A stretch of DNA of 64,000 nucleotides from Fischerella sp. PCC 9605. GTDB lineage: Bacteria; Cyanobacteriota; Cyanobacteriia; Cyanobacteriales; Nostocaceae. The notes below the pieces were generated by a model that did not search any database, was not told the DNA's origin, and saw nothing but the letters and a program-made list of their open reading frames with translations. Positions 17,167 to 25,398 of this stretch are shown here, piece after piece. The stretch is taken from positions 1,101-65,100 of the forward strand of contig NZ_ALVT01000034.1 of assembly GCF_000517105.1 (NCBI RefSeq). Direction: 5' to 3'. The position numbers and the translations under genes were made by a program. Numbering within the stretch: the first letter of the stretch is position 1; each line of letters starts with the position of its first letter.

Positions 17167-17352
17167 ATGAAAACACCAACAAAAATTGAATACGCAGGCT
17201 ATGTGATTGAAGTTACAAAAATCAAGTCTTTTTATTGTTACTACATACGTGGGCTTGATTTAGAAACTCACGAATCTGGTTTTGCCACTCCCAAGCAAGC
17301 ACTACTTGCAGCCAAGACTTTTATCGATGGGGAAGACGATATTCCCTGGTAA
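17167..17352 (+). CDS. small hypothetical protein (61 aa)
   Basis: The start chosen is the ATG 2 bp after the preceding stop; an upstream-extended frame would overlap that gene entirely. The product begins MKTPTKIEYAGYVIEV and ends in an A-x-x-A-K-T-F-ID helix and an acidic GEDDIPW tail. Its order of elements (Y-x-GY-x-IE strand, central strands, Ala-rich helix ending in ID) resembles the 78-aa protein at 2263-2499. Both may be small modulators carried on the element; no function is known to me. Confidence 0.55.
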   Translation: MKTPTKIEYAGYVIEVTKIKSFYCYYIRGLDLETHESGFATPKQALLAAKTFIDGEDDIPW

Positions 17353-17457
17353 ACAAGAGTGCGATCGCGCTCCAAAACTGAAGTGCGATCGCCCCTTCTT
17401 TTCTTTCCCCGGGTAAATCTCCGCCGCAGAAAATAACGAAGACTACAAAAAATAATT

Positions 17458-18192
17458 ATGCCATCAAATCGCAGCAACAAAAAAGGTGGATTAACAGGCT
17501 CAAAGCACTTTCAGACACCTGAAAACAGTGCATCCATAGCTCCATCATCACCAAACACTTCTACTACTTCCACGCTCCCACGCAGCAATAAAACAAATCA
17601 AGTTAGACGTTCTGCTAATAGCAATTCAGTAACAGGCACGGACGCCTTGGGCATCCTTGAACAAGCTAAATCATTTGCCTCTGGCTACGGCGTCCAACTA
17701 ATAGATTTAGCTTCTGAAATGTCGGGAGATCCCTACTCTCCTTCTGGCACAATTCCCCAGATGGAAGGCGCTGAAGCTGCACAGAAGAAACTCATAATTG
17801 AAAAGCAAAATAATGCTCTAGAGGTACGCCTAGAAAGAACTAAACAGAAGCGTAAAATTGCTGGTATTTACAAAGAGGATCTGTCCCTGGTTGGAGACTT
17901 AGTTGATATTAGAAAAGTTGGTTTCGATGTTGCTAAAAAGTATGTTGGTTCCGAAATTTCTTACGTTGATTTTCAAACAGAGCAGTCCAAACTTGAAGAA
18001 CATCAAGAATTACTCCAACAGCAGATTATCCGGACTGAAGGTGTTCGGTCTCTGACGCCAGGAATTCAAACTGAATGGGATTTGAAATTGCAAAAACAAA
18101 CGCAATCCAACCAACGGCTACAAGAAGAGATTCAAAATACTGAATTAGCCGCACAGTCGAGACGCGAACAAATTCAAGCTTCAATGTTTTAG
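17458..18192 (+). CDS. hypothetical coiled-coil protein (244 aa)
   Basis: No family recognised. Residues 1-60 are Ser/Thr/Asn-rich and probably disordered. Residues ~100-240 are strongly helical with coiled-coil character (KKLIIEKQNNALEVRLERTK, then EHQELLQQQII and KQTQSNQRLQEEIQ). It ends 9 bp before the ATPase gene and is transcribed with it. The paired long coiled coils of this protein and of the ATPase N-terminal half suggest they interact. The 105-bp gap upstream, containing HIP1 sites, might hold an internal promoter. Confidence 0.6.
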   Translation: MPSNRSNKKGGLTGSKHFQTPENSASIAPSSPNTSTTSTLPRSNKTNQVRRSANSNSVTGTDALGILEQAKSFASGYGVQLIDLASEMSGDPYSPSGTIPQMEGAEAAQKKLIIEKQNNALEVRLERTKQKRKIAGIYKEDLSLVGDLVDIRKVGFDVAKKYVGSEISYVDFQTEQSKLEEHQELLQQQIIRTEGVRSLTPGIQTEWDLKLQKQTQSNQRLQEEIQNTELAAQSRREQIQASMF

Positions 18193-18201
18193 GGGTGTCA
18201 A

Positions 18202-20526
18202 ATGTCAAAAATTCATTACTCCAAAGTTGGCAATTTTATCTCTGGTGCAGCGGGAATACTTAGCGCAGTTTCTGTTTACTCAGTCTTCAGCAGCCCCGAT
18301 ATTACGGTCAAGAATTTTGCGCTAGACCTTGCAATGATTTCTGGAGGAGTTTCAATATCTTCTTATATAGTCAGCAAAACATCGCAAGATTCGATTGATT
18401 ATCAGGTTGAAAAAATTGTTGGTGAATATCAATCAAAATTGAATTCATCACAAAAAACCTTAGAAAATCTTTCAGCTAAAAATACTGAAGTCTCCAACTT
18501 AGTCAAAAAGCTTCAGGAAGAATTAAAAGAAAAGCAAGAGGTTGTGATTCAGTTGCAAAGTTTCACTCAGGCTTTCAAAGCACAGACTGAGAAAAAATTA
18601 AAAGAGCTAAACGCTAAGTTGAATACTGATGATACTCGGATCAAGGATTTTATTGCTGAATTGAAAAGAGCCTTTTGGCAATTGACCAGAGATAGAATAG
18701 CTTATGATTACGAGCGACTGGGTGACTTAATTACTAATAAATTGGAGCGCCAGGAATACGAAAATATCCACCCTCAACTCAGAGATTTTTATGACCAACT
18801 AAAGTCCAATCATAGATACCACTGTGAATTACTATCGAGCATCAATGAAATTGACACTGAGACTATCGATATAGCAAAACAGCTAATTGATATCTTCTTT
18901 AAAGTTTCTGATCAATGTGCAGCTTTAAAGGTTCGTCTACGCAATTTATTGAGCTTAGATGACCGACTGGCTCTTAATGAAGCGTTGGAAGAATTAGTAA
19001 TCCGCCGCGATCCCAAGCAATTTATTCCAGCCGAAAAAGCGCGCTCTGCTTTAGATCAGCTTCATCAAGGCAACATGGAGGACATTCAAAAACTCAAGGA
19101 TAGCTTTAATTTGAACAAATCTAGTTTTGAAGAACTCAAAGAGCAAGTTGCAGATTTACTCACTCTTATTGACAGCAAAAACCTTGAAATTAACGAACTC
19201 AAAGAGAAAGTACGAGTACTCAGTCTACCTCGTCAGTTCTATGGAGGGTCAAACATTCCCAACAGTGGAAACGCAATCATCAAGTATTACTACGAGCGAT
19301 ACGGCTATCATCTTGATGCAGTTCATTGGGAAGAAACTGAAACTGGCTACAAATTACTTTTCTCAATTCGCAAAAATCCAGGATTGACCATTGATGATGT
19401 CTATGCCGAAAATTCCAGGCAGCAACTAGCAGCCTTCACCAATGCATTAAAAGGAAAATTGCCAGAGTTTGATTTTAATTATCAGCATTGTATTGTCACG
19501 CTGAGCGTTGTCCTGCGACCTGCCGTCAAAAAAGACAAGTCCCGTGAAGAGATAGACAAGATTTGGGTTCCTGTAAATAGATTTGAATCTTACGTAAAAA
19601 ACTGGGAGCGGGTGAGAATTACCGCAGGCTCTACTGGAGGCAAATCACCCACAGCCAAAAATCTTGCACTGGCAATCATGAAAGCCCGTCAAGGACAGGG
19701 GTCTATCCGGCTCTATGACCCTCAACACGGTTCCAAAAAGGATTACTGGGACATGCCCAAAGCAGGCACAAGCCATGAGGATAATGTCAAAGGTATGAAG
19801 GAGTTAGTAGAGGAACTTAACCGACGTACCAAATCGCCCGACGATCATCCTTTTATCCTTTATATTTTTGATGAGGTGGACTCAACTATTGCCCAAGAAC
19901 GTGAAAACCAGGGATACTACCACTTTAGGGACTTGGTGACATACACGCTCAAGCAAGCATCGCACCAAAACCTTGGAGCAATCTTCATCGGGCAAGCATG
20001 TGACGCTAGCACTATACCAGGTATGAGTTGGAGCGACTGGAATAACGCGATACAGTTGCACATTGGGGCTAATGCAGGCACATGGCTAGACAAAGCCAAA
20101 ACTATACCCAGCGATCAGAAGACCAAATTACTGGAGCAGTACGCCAAGATTCAAGAGTATTGCGATCGCCAAAACGAAGAACTAGGCTTAGACATTTTCA
20201 CAGACGCTACAGCTTATAGGTTTGCTCTGGCAGTTCCTTTAACCGGATTGCCCAAGTTCATTCAGTTGCCTGACTTCGATACCTACGACTACTCTGACGT
20301 GATGAGTACAAATACTCAAAAAGCTTTTTTTTCTAAGAATTCAGAATGGGTAGAAATTCAACAACAAAATAGCGTTGTAGAGCCAAAAATACAGTGTCCT
20401 CATTGCGGTTCCGATGATATATACAAGAACGGCAAAACTACCAAAGGGGTTCAATATTATTCCTGTAATGACTGTGATAACACGCCGAAAAAGTGGACTG
20501 TAGAACAATCAACTAATAGTAATTAG
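18202..20526 (+). CDS. membrane-anchored coiled-coil P-loop ATPase with zinc ribbon
   Basis: A 774-aa protein with a composite layout. Two hydrophobic segments (~10-28 and ~38-58) anchor the N-terminus. A long coiled coil follows (~75-145), then an ATPase with a Walker A of the [AG]x4GKS type (AGSTGGKS, 475-482) and Walker B FILYIFDEVD (D557-E558). A C-terminal zinc ribbon has CPHCG (732-736) and SCNDC (754-758), like IS1-type transposase N-termini. The order of membrane helices before a P-loop ATPase resembles type IV coupling proteins (VirD4/TraD) and FtsK/HerA motors. With a MobV relaxase on the same element, a DNA-transfer or DNA-tethering motor is a reasonable inference, but no VirB genes are present in the window. 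Confidence 0.6.
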   Translation: MSKIHYSKVGNFISGAAGILSAVSVYSVFSSPDITVKNFALDLAMISGGVSISSYIVSKTSQDSIDYQVEKIVGEYQSKLNSSQKTLENLSAKNTEVSNLVKKLQEELKEKQEVVIQLQSFTQAFKAQTEKKLKELNAKLNTDDTRIKDFIAELKRAFWQLTRDRIAYDYERLGDLITNKLERQEYENIHPQLRDFYDQLKSNHRYHCELLSSINEIDTETIDIAKQLIDIFFKVSDQCAALKVRLRNLLSLDDRLALNEALEELVIRRDPKQFIPAEKARSALDQLHQGNMEDIQKLKDSFNLNKSSFEELKEQVADLLTLIDSKNLEINELKEKVRVLSLPRQFYGGSNIPNSGNAIIKYYYERYGYHLDAVHWEETETGYKLLFSIRKNPGLTIDDVYAENSRQQLAAFTNALKGKLPEFDFNYQHCIVTLSVVLRPAVKKDKSREEIDKIWVPVNRFESYVKNWERVRITAGSTGGKSPTAKNLALAIMKARQGQGSIRLYDPQHGSKKDYWDMPKAGTSHEDNVKGMKELVEELNRRTKSPDDHPFILYIFDEVDSTIAQERENQGYYHFRDLVTYTLKQASHQNLGAIFIGQACDASTIPGMSWSDWNNAIQLHIGANAGTWLDKAKTIPSDQKTKLLEQYAKIQEYCDRQNEELGLDIFTDATAYRFALAVPLTGLPKFIQLPDFDTYDYSDVMSTNTQKAFFSKNSEWVEIQQQNSVVEPKIQCPHCGSDDIYKNGKTTKGVQYYSCNDCDNTPKKWTVEQSTNSN

Positions 20527-20994
20527 GGAAAAATAGACTGACTGAAGACCGAGTGACACCTCTCAATCATCCCTCGCTCGTCACCCGACACAGGCTGAAA
20601 CTCTTGATTTTACGTGGGTGATTTCACCCAGTGATTTACCTATGTGGGGGTGCGGGGGATTTGGGGGATTTCACCCAATTACTGTTATTTGAATTGTAAG
20701 TAAGCTTTTGATATAACTTCTATTAATTACTTATTTATTGTTAGTAAATAACGTTATTAATTACTATAAATAATTAACTGTTAGTAGATTATATTAAATA
20801 CTTACACTCAATCAAGCTATTAATTAAACAGACAATAGTAGATGTTAGTTAAAACCATCAGCTATCGAGTCGATTTTATGATAAATATCAAAATTTTATC
20901 GGATATTTTATCCTAAATTTGGGATAAAACCTTGACTAACCCCGTGATTTTATCCTAATATTGGGATAATTAAGCCTAAAATAAGGATGAAAAT
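20527..20994. promoter_or_regulatory. AT-rich leader of second ParM operon, possible centromere
   Basis: Non-coding. It contains a GGGTGA-TT-TCACCC palindrome (20616-20629) after the ATPase gene. A very AT-rich stretch (20690-20880) repeats TATTAATTACT and GTTAGTA motifs. Two strong inverted repeats stand before the parM-like gene (20906-20971). ParM systems place their centromere (parC) here, so the stretch may be both promoter and centromere. Confidence 0.55.
20906..20971. promoter_or_regulatory. tandem inverted-repeat operators TTATCC-N8-GGATAA
   Basis: Two sites of the same design: TTTTATCC-N8-GGATAAAA (20906-20929) and TTATCC-N8-GGATAA (20950-20969). Their centres are 42 bp apart, about four helical turns, so both face the same side of DNA. 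Further ATTTTATC and AAGGAT half-sites are scattered around. They end ~24 bp before the start codon at 20995. Confidence 0.75.
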
Positions 20995-22026
20995 ATGGCT
21001 GAAAAAACAACTCAAAATCCAACCCTCTTGGTAAGTGCCGATCATGGTAACAGAAAGAGAAAACAGAAAGTTACTCGCATAGGTGTAGGTGAAAAAACCA
21101 AAATCAAGGTATCAGATAGTGGGTTGCAGTTTACTCGTGAAGGGTTTGAAATCGACCCTGCACAAAGTGATGTGTTTTACTGCAAACATTCCACATCTAA
21201 AACATGGCGTGATAAATGTTGGTACGAAACTTCTAAAGGATTACACCCATACGATTTAAACGGTAGTGAGTTGTGTTTTGGTGATACTGGTAAAAGTGTG
21301 ATGGCATTACCTCTGTTAATCTCTGGAATATGGGACGAAATAAAAGATGGGGATGTGGTAGCACTAAACGCGAGTGTACAAAACATTCACACTAACCGCT
21401 CACCAATGACAGCAGAGTTGGAAGGAACTCACACTATTATCTGCAATGGTAAAGTCAAGCGAATAACTATCCTAAAGCCTGATATTTACACTGAAGGAGT
21501 TGGAGCGCTTCTAGTCCAAAAGCCTAAACGCGATGATGTCTCTATGCTTTTAGACTTGGGAGGGGACACGGTAATCGTTTCATTCTTTGATGGCGTCAAG
21601 TTACGTGGTAATGTCACTGTCACCCCTGGACTAGGAGTTAATCAATTAATCGCGTACGTTCGAGACCTACCAGAAGTCAACACTATATTAGGTCGTTGTC
21701 CCTACAACAATGATGAAGCTTTAGAAATTATTGAAGGTAGAACAGAGAAAGATTTTACCCAAGCAATTGAAAAAGCGGTTGTTTGTTGGATTGACCGGAT
21801 TAAAACAGCAGTGTTAAACACTCTTAGCTTTGAGATGCACTCCTCTAATAACCGCTATGCCATTGGGGGAGGGGCGGATATCAAAGGAGTTGAAAAAGCG
21901 CTTAAAGCTTTAAAAATTGATGTAATACCATCACCTCAGATGGCTAACGTTACTGGATTACATGACAAACTACTTAACCAGTACGGTTTAACTCCTGTTA
22001 AAACTACCAAGAAGGCTAAAGCATAG
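20995..22026 (+). CDS. second ParM-like actin-fold protein
   Basis: Predicted filament-forming segregation ATPase (343 aa). The N-terminus opens with LLVSADHGNRKRK (residues ~11-23), a variant phosphate-1 loop. Residues ~180-200 (MLLDLGGDTVIVSFFDGVKL) match the second phosphate loop of actin/ParM proteins, and ~297-310 (RYAIGGGADIKGVEKAL) the adenosine motif with GGG. It is followed at 10 bp by a short basic-then-acidic protein of ParR size and preceded by twin inverted repeats, so the locus has the parC-parM-parR order known from plasmid R1. The protein is highly diverged from the ParM-like protein at 5725-6873. An actin-like role in cell architecture is less likely on this element. Confidence 0.7.
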   Translation: MAEKTTQNPTLLVSADHGNRKRKQKVTRIGVGEKTKIKVSDSGLQFTREGFEIDPAQSDVFYCKHSTSKTWRDKCWYETSKGLHPYDLNGSELCFGDTGKSVMALPLLISGIWDEIKDGDVVALNASVQNIHTNRSPMTAELEGTHTIICNGKVKRITILKPDIYTEGVGALLVQKPKRDDVSMLLDLGGDTVIVSFFDGVKLRGNVTVTPGLGVNQLIAYVRDLPEVNTILGRCPYNNDEALEIIEGRTEKDFTQAIEKAVVCWIDRIKTAVLNTLSFEMHSSNNRYAIGGGADIKGVEKALKALKIDVIPSPQMANVTGLHDKLLNQYGLTPVKTTKKAKA

Positions 22027-22036
22027 GAGTTGACCA

Positions 22037-22258
22037 ATGGCTAAAACAGAAAAAAAGCGTGTTTATGTTTCTGAGTATTATCTACAGGTATTACGTAAAC
22101 TTTCACCCGTTTACACCCCTATGAATGATACAGACTTAGTTAATCATGTGTTGGGTGCAAAGATAGACCAACTACTATTGGGCAATCCAAACATAGACGT
22201 TTCAGATATCCAATCAGAAGATGAAGACCGAGTTTCATTAGACGACGAACTTGATTAA
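22037..22258 (+). CDS. ParR-like small DNA-binding adaptor
   Basis: 73 aa, starting 10 bp after the second parM-like gene. The N-terminal part (KKRVYVSEYYLQVLRKLSP) has the basic strand plus helix arrangement of a ribbon-helix-helix domain, and the last ~20 residues are acidic (SEDEDRVSLDDELD), a tail that could contact the filament. Small size, position after a ParM-like gene and basic-acidic polarity are typical of ParR adaptors, which bind the centromere and cap the filament. Its likely target is the inverted repeats at 20906-20971. Assignment is by context. Confidence 0.6.
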   Translation: MAKTEKKRVYVSEYYLQVLRKLSPVYTPMNDTDLVNHVLGAKIDQLLLGNPNIDVSDIQSEDEDRVSLDDELD

Positions 22259-22267
22259 GGAAAAATA

Positions 22268-22417
22268 ATGAATGACTTAGAAATCATTGAAGCAATTAAA
22301 CAACTCATTCAACTCAACATTGATGAGTTAGAAGCTTTCATCTCAGTTTGTGAAAATGAAAAACTTAAAAGTGCGATCGCTTTTTGCTGGATGATCATTG
22401 CTCCATTCTCTCACTGA
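22268..22417 (+). CDS. small hypothetical protein (49 aa), third gene of par operon
   Basis: A short frame with ATG 9 bp after the ParR-like stop and a GGAAAAA box before it. The 49-aa product is acidic and helical in its first 35 residues (MNDLEIIEAIKQLIQLNIDE) and ends with a hydrophobic stretch (AIAFCWMIIAPFSH) spanning a HIP1 site. Spacing and codon use fit co-translation with the two par genes. No function is assigned. The end, after the HIP1 octamer, may be a secondary extension. Confidence 0.45.
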   Translation: MNDLEIIEAIKQLIQLNIDELEAFISVCENEKLKSAIAFCWMIIAPFSH

Positions 22418-22627
22418 TATCAAGATTGATATCACAGCGCGGTTTGCCACTTTATATAAGCCAGATTTATCAATAGTTAGATGTAGAGAATTTTTCGGTG
22501 GCTGAAAGATAAGTTTGGCTTAACTGAGGTCAGTTTGGGGGTAGTTCTTCACGAAGTAATCGGGTTTTGGGACAATGTGTACTGTCCATTCTATGTCGCG
22601 TACACCGGACACTACCAGCGAGAGTAA

Positions 22628-23230
22628 ATGAGGCCACCACCCCCAATTCGTCTACCCAATAAGCATTACAGGTCTAGAGAATACCTTACACCAAGCGAGG
22701 TGCGATTGCTTCTCGATGCCGCATTAAATCGCAAGGCTCGTTATTCTCACCGTGATTATACACTGATGCTGATGATGTTCCGCCACGGTCTAAGGGTAGG
22801 GGAAGCTGTGGGTAATAACTGCGGGTTGCGCTGGGATGCGGTGATGTGGGGGGAGCGTCAGATTTTCATCACCAGGGAAAAGGGCAGTGATTCTGGGGTA
22901 CATCCCCTGAGAGATGATGAACTGGAATTACTCAAAAAGCTGAGAGAACAGTACCCTGATAGCAAATATATTTTCGTTTCTGAACGTGGTGAGGTGATGT
23001 CCACTGATGCAGTGCGGAAGTTAATCGGGCGGCTGGCAGTGCAGGCAGGGCTTGATATCAAAGTTCACTGCCACATGATGCGCCATGCCTGCGGTTATTA
23101 TCTGGTGAATCAGGGCTATAGCACCAGGGAAATTCAGGACTTTTTGGGACACCGCGATATCAAACACACTGAAAAATATACCAAGCTGAATGCTCGACGC
23201 TTCCTGAATTTTGATTGGGGTGATTTGTAA
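22628..23230 (+). CDS. tyrosine recombinase (short, FimB/XerC-like)
   Basis: Predicted site-specific recombinase consisting of a catalytic domain only (200 aa), as in FimB/FimE-type invertases. The catalytic set is complete: Arg in MFRHGLRVGEAV (~residue 58), Lys in ITREKGSDSG (~84), H-x-x-R in CHMMRHACGYYL (~154), His in FLGHRDIKHTEKY and the nucleophile Tyr in that same motif (~187). It could resolve plasmid multimers, invert DNA or integrate the element. The upstream DNA has GTGTAC (22577-22582) and GTACAC (22600-22605) arms that might be a recombination core. It lies between the second par locus and the putative telomere resolvase. Confidence 0.88.
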   Translation: MRPPPPIRLPNKHYRSREYLTPSEVRLLLDAALNRKARYSHRDYTLMLMMFRHGLRVGEAVGNNCGLRWDAVMWGERQIFITREKGSDSGVHPLRDDELELLKKLREQYPDSKYIFVSERGEVMSTDAVRKLIGRLAVQAGLDIKVHCHMMRHACGYYLVNQGYSTREIQDFLGHRDIKHTEKYTKLNARRFLNFDWGDL

Positions 23231-23529
23231 AATGTCGAGAAAAAGTAGGTTTTGATGAATGTTTAAGACGCGCGTTCGCTCCGGCGGCTGCGGGAGCAGC
23301 CGGAGCGCTTTAGCATCCGCGCAGGTCGGGAGTTGGTCAGGCGCTGTCTAGCCCTTATGGGCGCTGCCCCCTCCACGAGAGATTTTGAATGAGTTGAATA
23401 AATATAAGCCGCAAAGCAACTTATTTTTGCTCAACCCCTTAGTTTGGCTCTCAAAATATTTTAACCAGTTATTGACATTCAATAACCAGTTAACTTAATA
23501 TATAACCACATGGAAGTTCGACTGCATAC
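23231..23529. promoter_or_regulatory. promoter region of putative telomere resolvase
   Basis: It contains a GC-rich hairpin CGCTCCGGC...GCAGCCGGAGCG near 23277-23306. An AT-rich promoter follows: -35 TTGACA (23472-23477), a 17-bp spacer and -10 TTAATA (23495-23500). The motif TAACCAGTTA occurs at 23462-23471 and inside the spacer at 23483-23492, 21 bp apart. A protein bound there would block the promoter. Confidence 0.65.
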
Positions 23530-25254
23530 ATGAAAAGCCTAACACCTCAGCAATACTTTGAAAAAATCAAGCTCCTACGCACCCCAGAAGAAATTCAAGT
23601 AGTTTGTGAAGAATTAACCGATGCTTTGTTTGGCTCTAGCAACTACGCACCCAAAACCCGCGCCAACATGCTGATCGCCTACAACAAAGTAATTAATGAA
23701 GGTTTCAGTAATGATGACTTGGTTGAAGGTGAGAATGCTTTTATCTACACCAAAGATGATGGAACTCTCTGGAAGCGTCACTTACATTTCAAGTTCACCG
23801 GACTAACAAAGGACGAATGGAAAGAGATTAACGCTAAAACCATTGTTTTAGATCGACTCGAAAATCGTCGTGAAGTCAAAGTATATCAGTACCTGGAAAC
23901 AACTTGTAAGTTGTTGTTGAGTGACGACCCTCACTCGTTAGCAGTGGGGTTGATTGCTGCTAGCGGTCGCCGTCCAGTTGAGATTCTAGCAAGGGGAAGT
24001 TTTACTCTAGCCAAAGAGCTACCTGAGTATCTTAAACACGGTTATTTTGTCAACTTTCGCGGTCAAGTCAAGAAGCGCGATTACGATATGCCGGTTTCAG
24101 AACGGGCAGAATATCGCATTGGTGTTTTAGTTCCGGCTGAATTCTTTGTGGCAGCATTTGACCGCTTTCGCAAGATGCCCTCAACCAAGGAATTATTGCG
24201 ACTATTAAAGGATGAAACCAAAAAAGGCACAGATCCAGAAGTCATCAACGACATGATAGAAAGCCTGAGGGGTGGATCTCTGCGACGTGTTGTGGCTAGG
24301 GAGTTTGCTAGTTTCTTACCCGCTCGATTTGGTGAGGCAGAAGTTAACAATAAGTCCTTAAGAGCGGTATATGTCCGATTGATTACTGACCGCGATTGCC
24401 CCAAAACAATGGCTGACATCTTGTGGGCTTCTCGATCGGTAGGTCACTTCATCGATAATCAAAAGCCCGATGATAGCCAGTTACGGCATCTTCTAACTAC
24501 CCTTGGCTACTTCGATTACTACGCCCTTGAAGAAGTGCCTTTCATAAGCGCTCCAAGCAAAGAAAAAGAAATTTTGCGGCAAGTCAGAGTCAGTCAAGAA
24601 GCTTTTGAATTTATCAAATCTCTCCAGGAAAAATGGGATTTACCCAACCAGCAAGCAGTAATTGATCAACTAATTAAAACATCACATGAAGTTGAAAACC
24701 TTAAAAAGCAATTACTAGAAGCACAAGCAAAAATTACTCAACTGCAACAGGAGCAACAATCAATGTCAATCACTCCTAAGATGGATTCTGAAATTCGTGC
24801 TAGTGACTCGCATGAAATTACTTTGAATCAAGACGAACTTGAAGCGCTGATTGAGCGAAAAGTTGAGGAAGTACTAAATAAACGTCAACCCCAACAACCA
24901 CCCTCACAAACCAAAACCTCGCAACAAAACCAGACCCCACAAAAGCCCTCTAGAGACTGGGAGTCTATATCTAGCGAGGAACTCAAACCACTAAGAACGA
25001 ATGGTGCTGTTGACGAGAAGATTCGCCGTGCCTTTTTGGCAATAACCAACTACAACGACGCTCAACCTAGCAATGCCTCTAGATGGGTAATCAATAATCA
25101 AGCGCTACGTCAACTTTCAGGTTGCAATGGTCAAAGAGTATCGTCATGGATGGCGCATCACAAAATATCAATTGATGACCACAACAATAAATATGGTTTG
25201 GGGCAATACCACAACAAAGGACGCGGTGACATCACAGAAGTAATTAGTTGGTAG
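23530..25254 (+). CDS. putative telomere resolvase (protelomerase-like)
   Basis: A 574-aa protein that I read as a protelomerase-type tyrosine transesterase, the enzyme that cuts a palindrome and seals it into hairpin telomeres of linear replicons. Evidence: the catalytic-Arg motif LIAASGRRPVEIL (141-153), a Lys-rich beta-hairpin (GQVKKRDYD, 178-186), and NNKSLRAVY (273-281) with K-x-x-R, where protelomerases carry Lys instead of the His of ordinary tyrosine recombinases. Candidate distal His (SRSVGH, 306, or 320) and Tyr (327/330/331) follow. A coiled coil (~390-417), a Gln/Pro linker and a winged-helix-like C-terminus with HNNKYGLGQYHNKGRG complete it. The nucleophile cannot be fixed by eye. 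A non-telomeric recombinase or DNA-binding protein is the alternative. Confidence 0.62.
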   Translation: MKSLTPQQYFEKIKLLRTPEEIQVVCEELTDALFGSSNYAPKTRANMLIAYNKVINEGFSNDDLVEGENAFIYTKDDGTLWKRHLHFKFTGLTKDEWKEINAKTIVLDRLENRREVKVYQYLETTCKLLLSDDPHSLAVGLIAASGRRPVEILARGSFTLAKELPEYLKHGYFVNFRGQVKKRDYDMPVSERAEYRIGVLVPAEFFVAAFDRFRKMPSTKELLRLLKDETKKGTDPEVINDMIESLRGGSLRRVVAREFASFLPARFGEAEVNNKSLRAVYVRLITDRDCPKTMADILWASRSVGHFIDNQKPDDSQLRHLLTTLGYFDYYALEEVPFISAPSKEKEILRQVRVSQEAFEFIKSLQEKWDLPNQQAVIDQLIKTSHEVENLKKQLLEAQAKITQLQQEQQSMSITPKMDSEIRASDSHEITLNQDELEALIERKVEEVLNKRQPQQPPSQTKTSQQNQTPQKPSRDWESISSEELKPLRTNGAVDEKIRRAFLAITNYNDAQPSNASRWVINNQALRQLSGCNGQRVSSWMAHHKISIDDHNNKYGLGQYHNKGRGDITEVISW

Positions 25255-25376
25255 TGAGTGCGATCGCCCCTATGCCCCATTGCCTCATTCCCTCGTGCCT
25301 AGCTGGTATGGGGGATTTTCGCTTGATATAAGCTGCATTGCATATTTTCCCAGATACTATAAGCAAGATTAATTGC

Positions 25377-25398
25377 TTAAGCGGTTATAACCACTTAA
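25377..25398. repeat. 22-bp near-perfect palindrome after the telomere-resolvase-like gene
   Basis: TTAAGCGGTTA is mirrored by TAACCACTTAA with a single mismatched pair, centred on TA/TA. Overlapping TAACCACTTA and a further TAACCAGTTA (25410-25419) echo the two boxes in the promoter, so the motif brackets the gene. It is shorter than typical resolved-telomere targets (about 40-60 bp). Confidence 0.6.
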
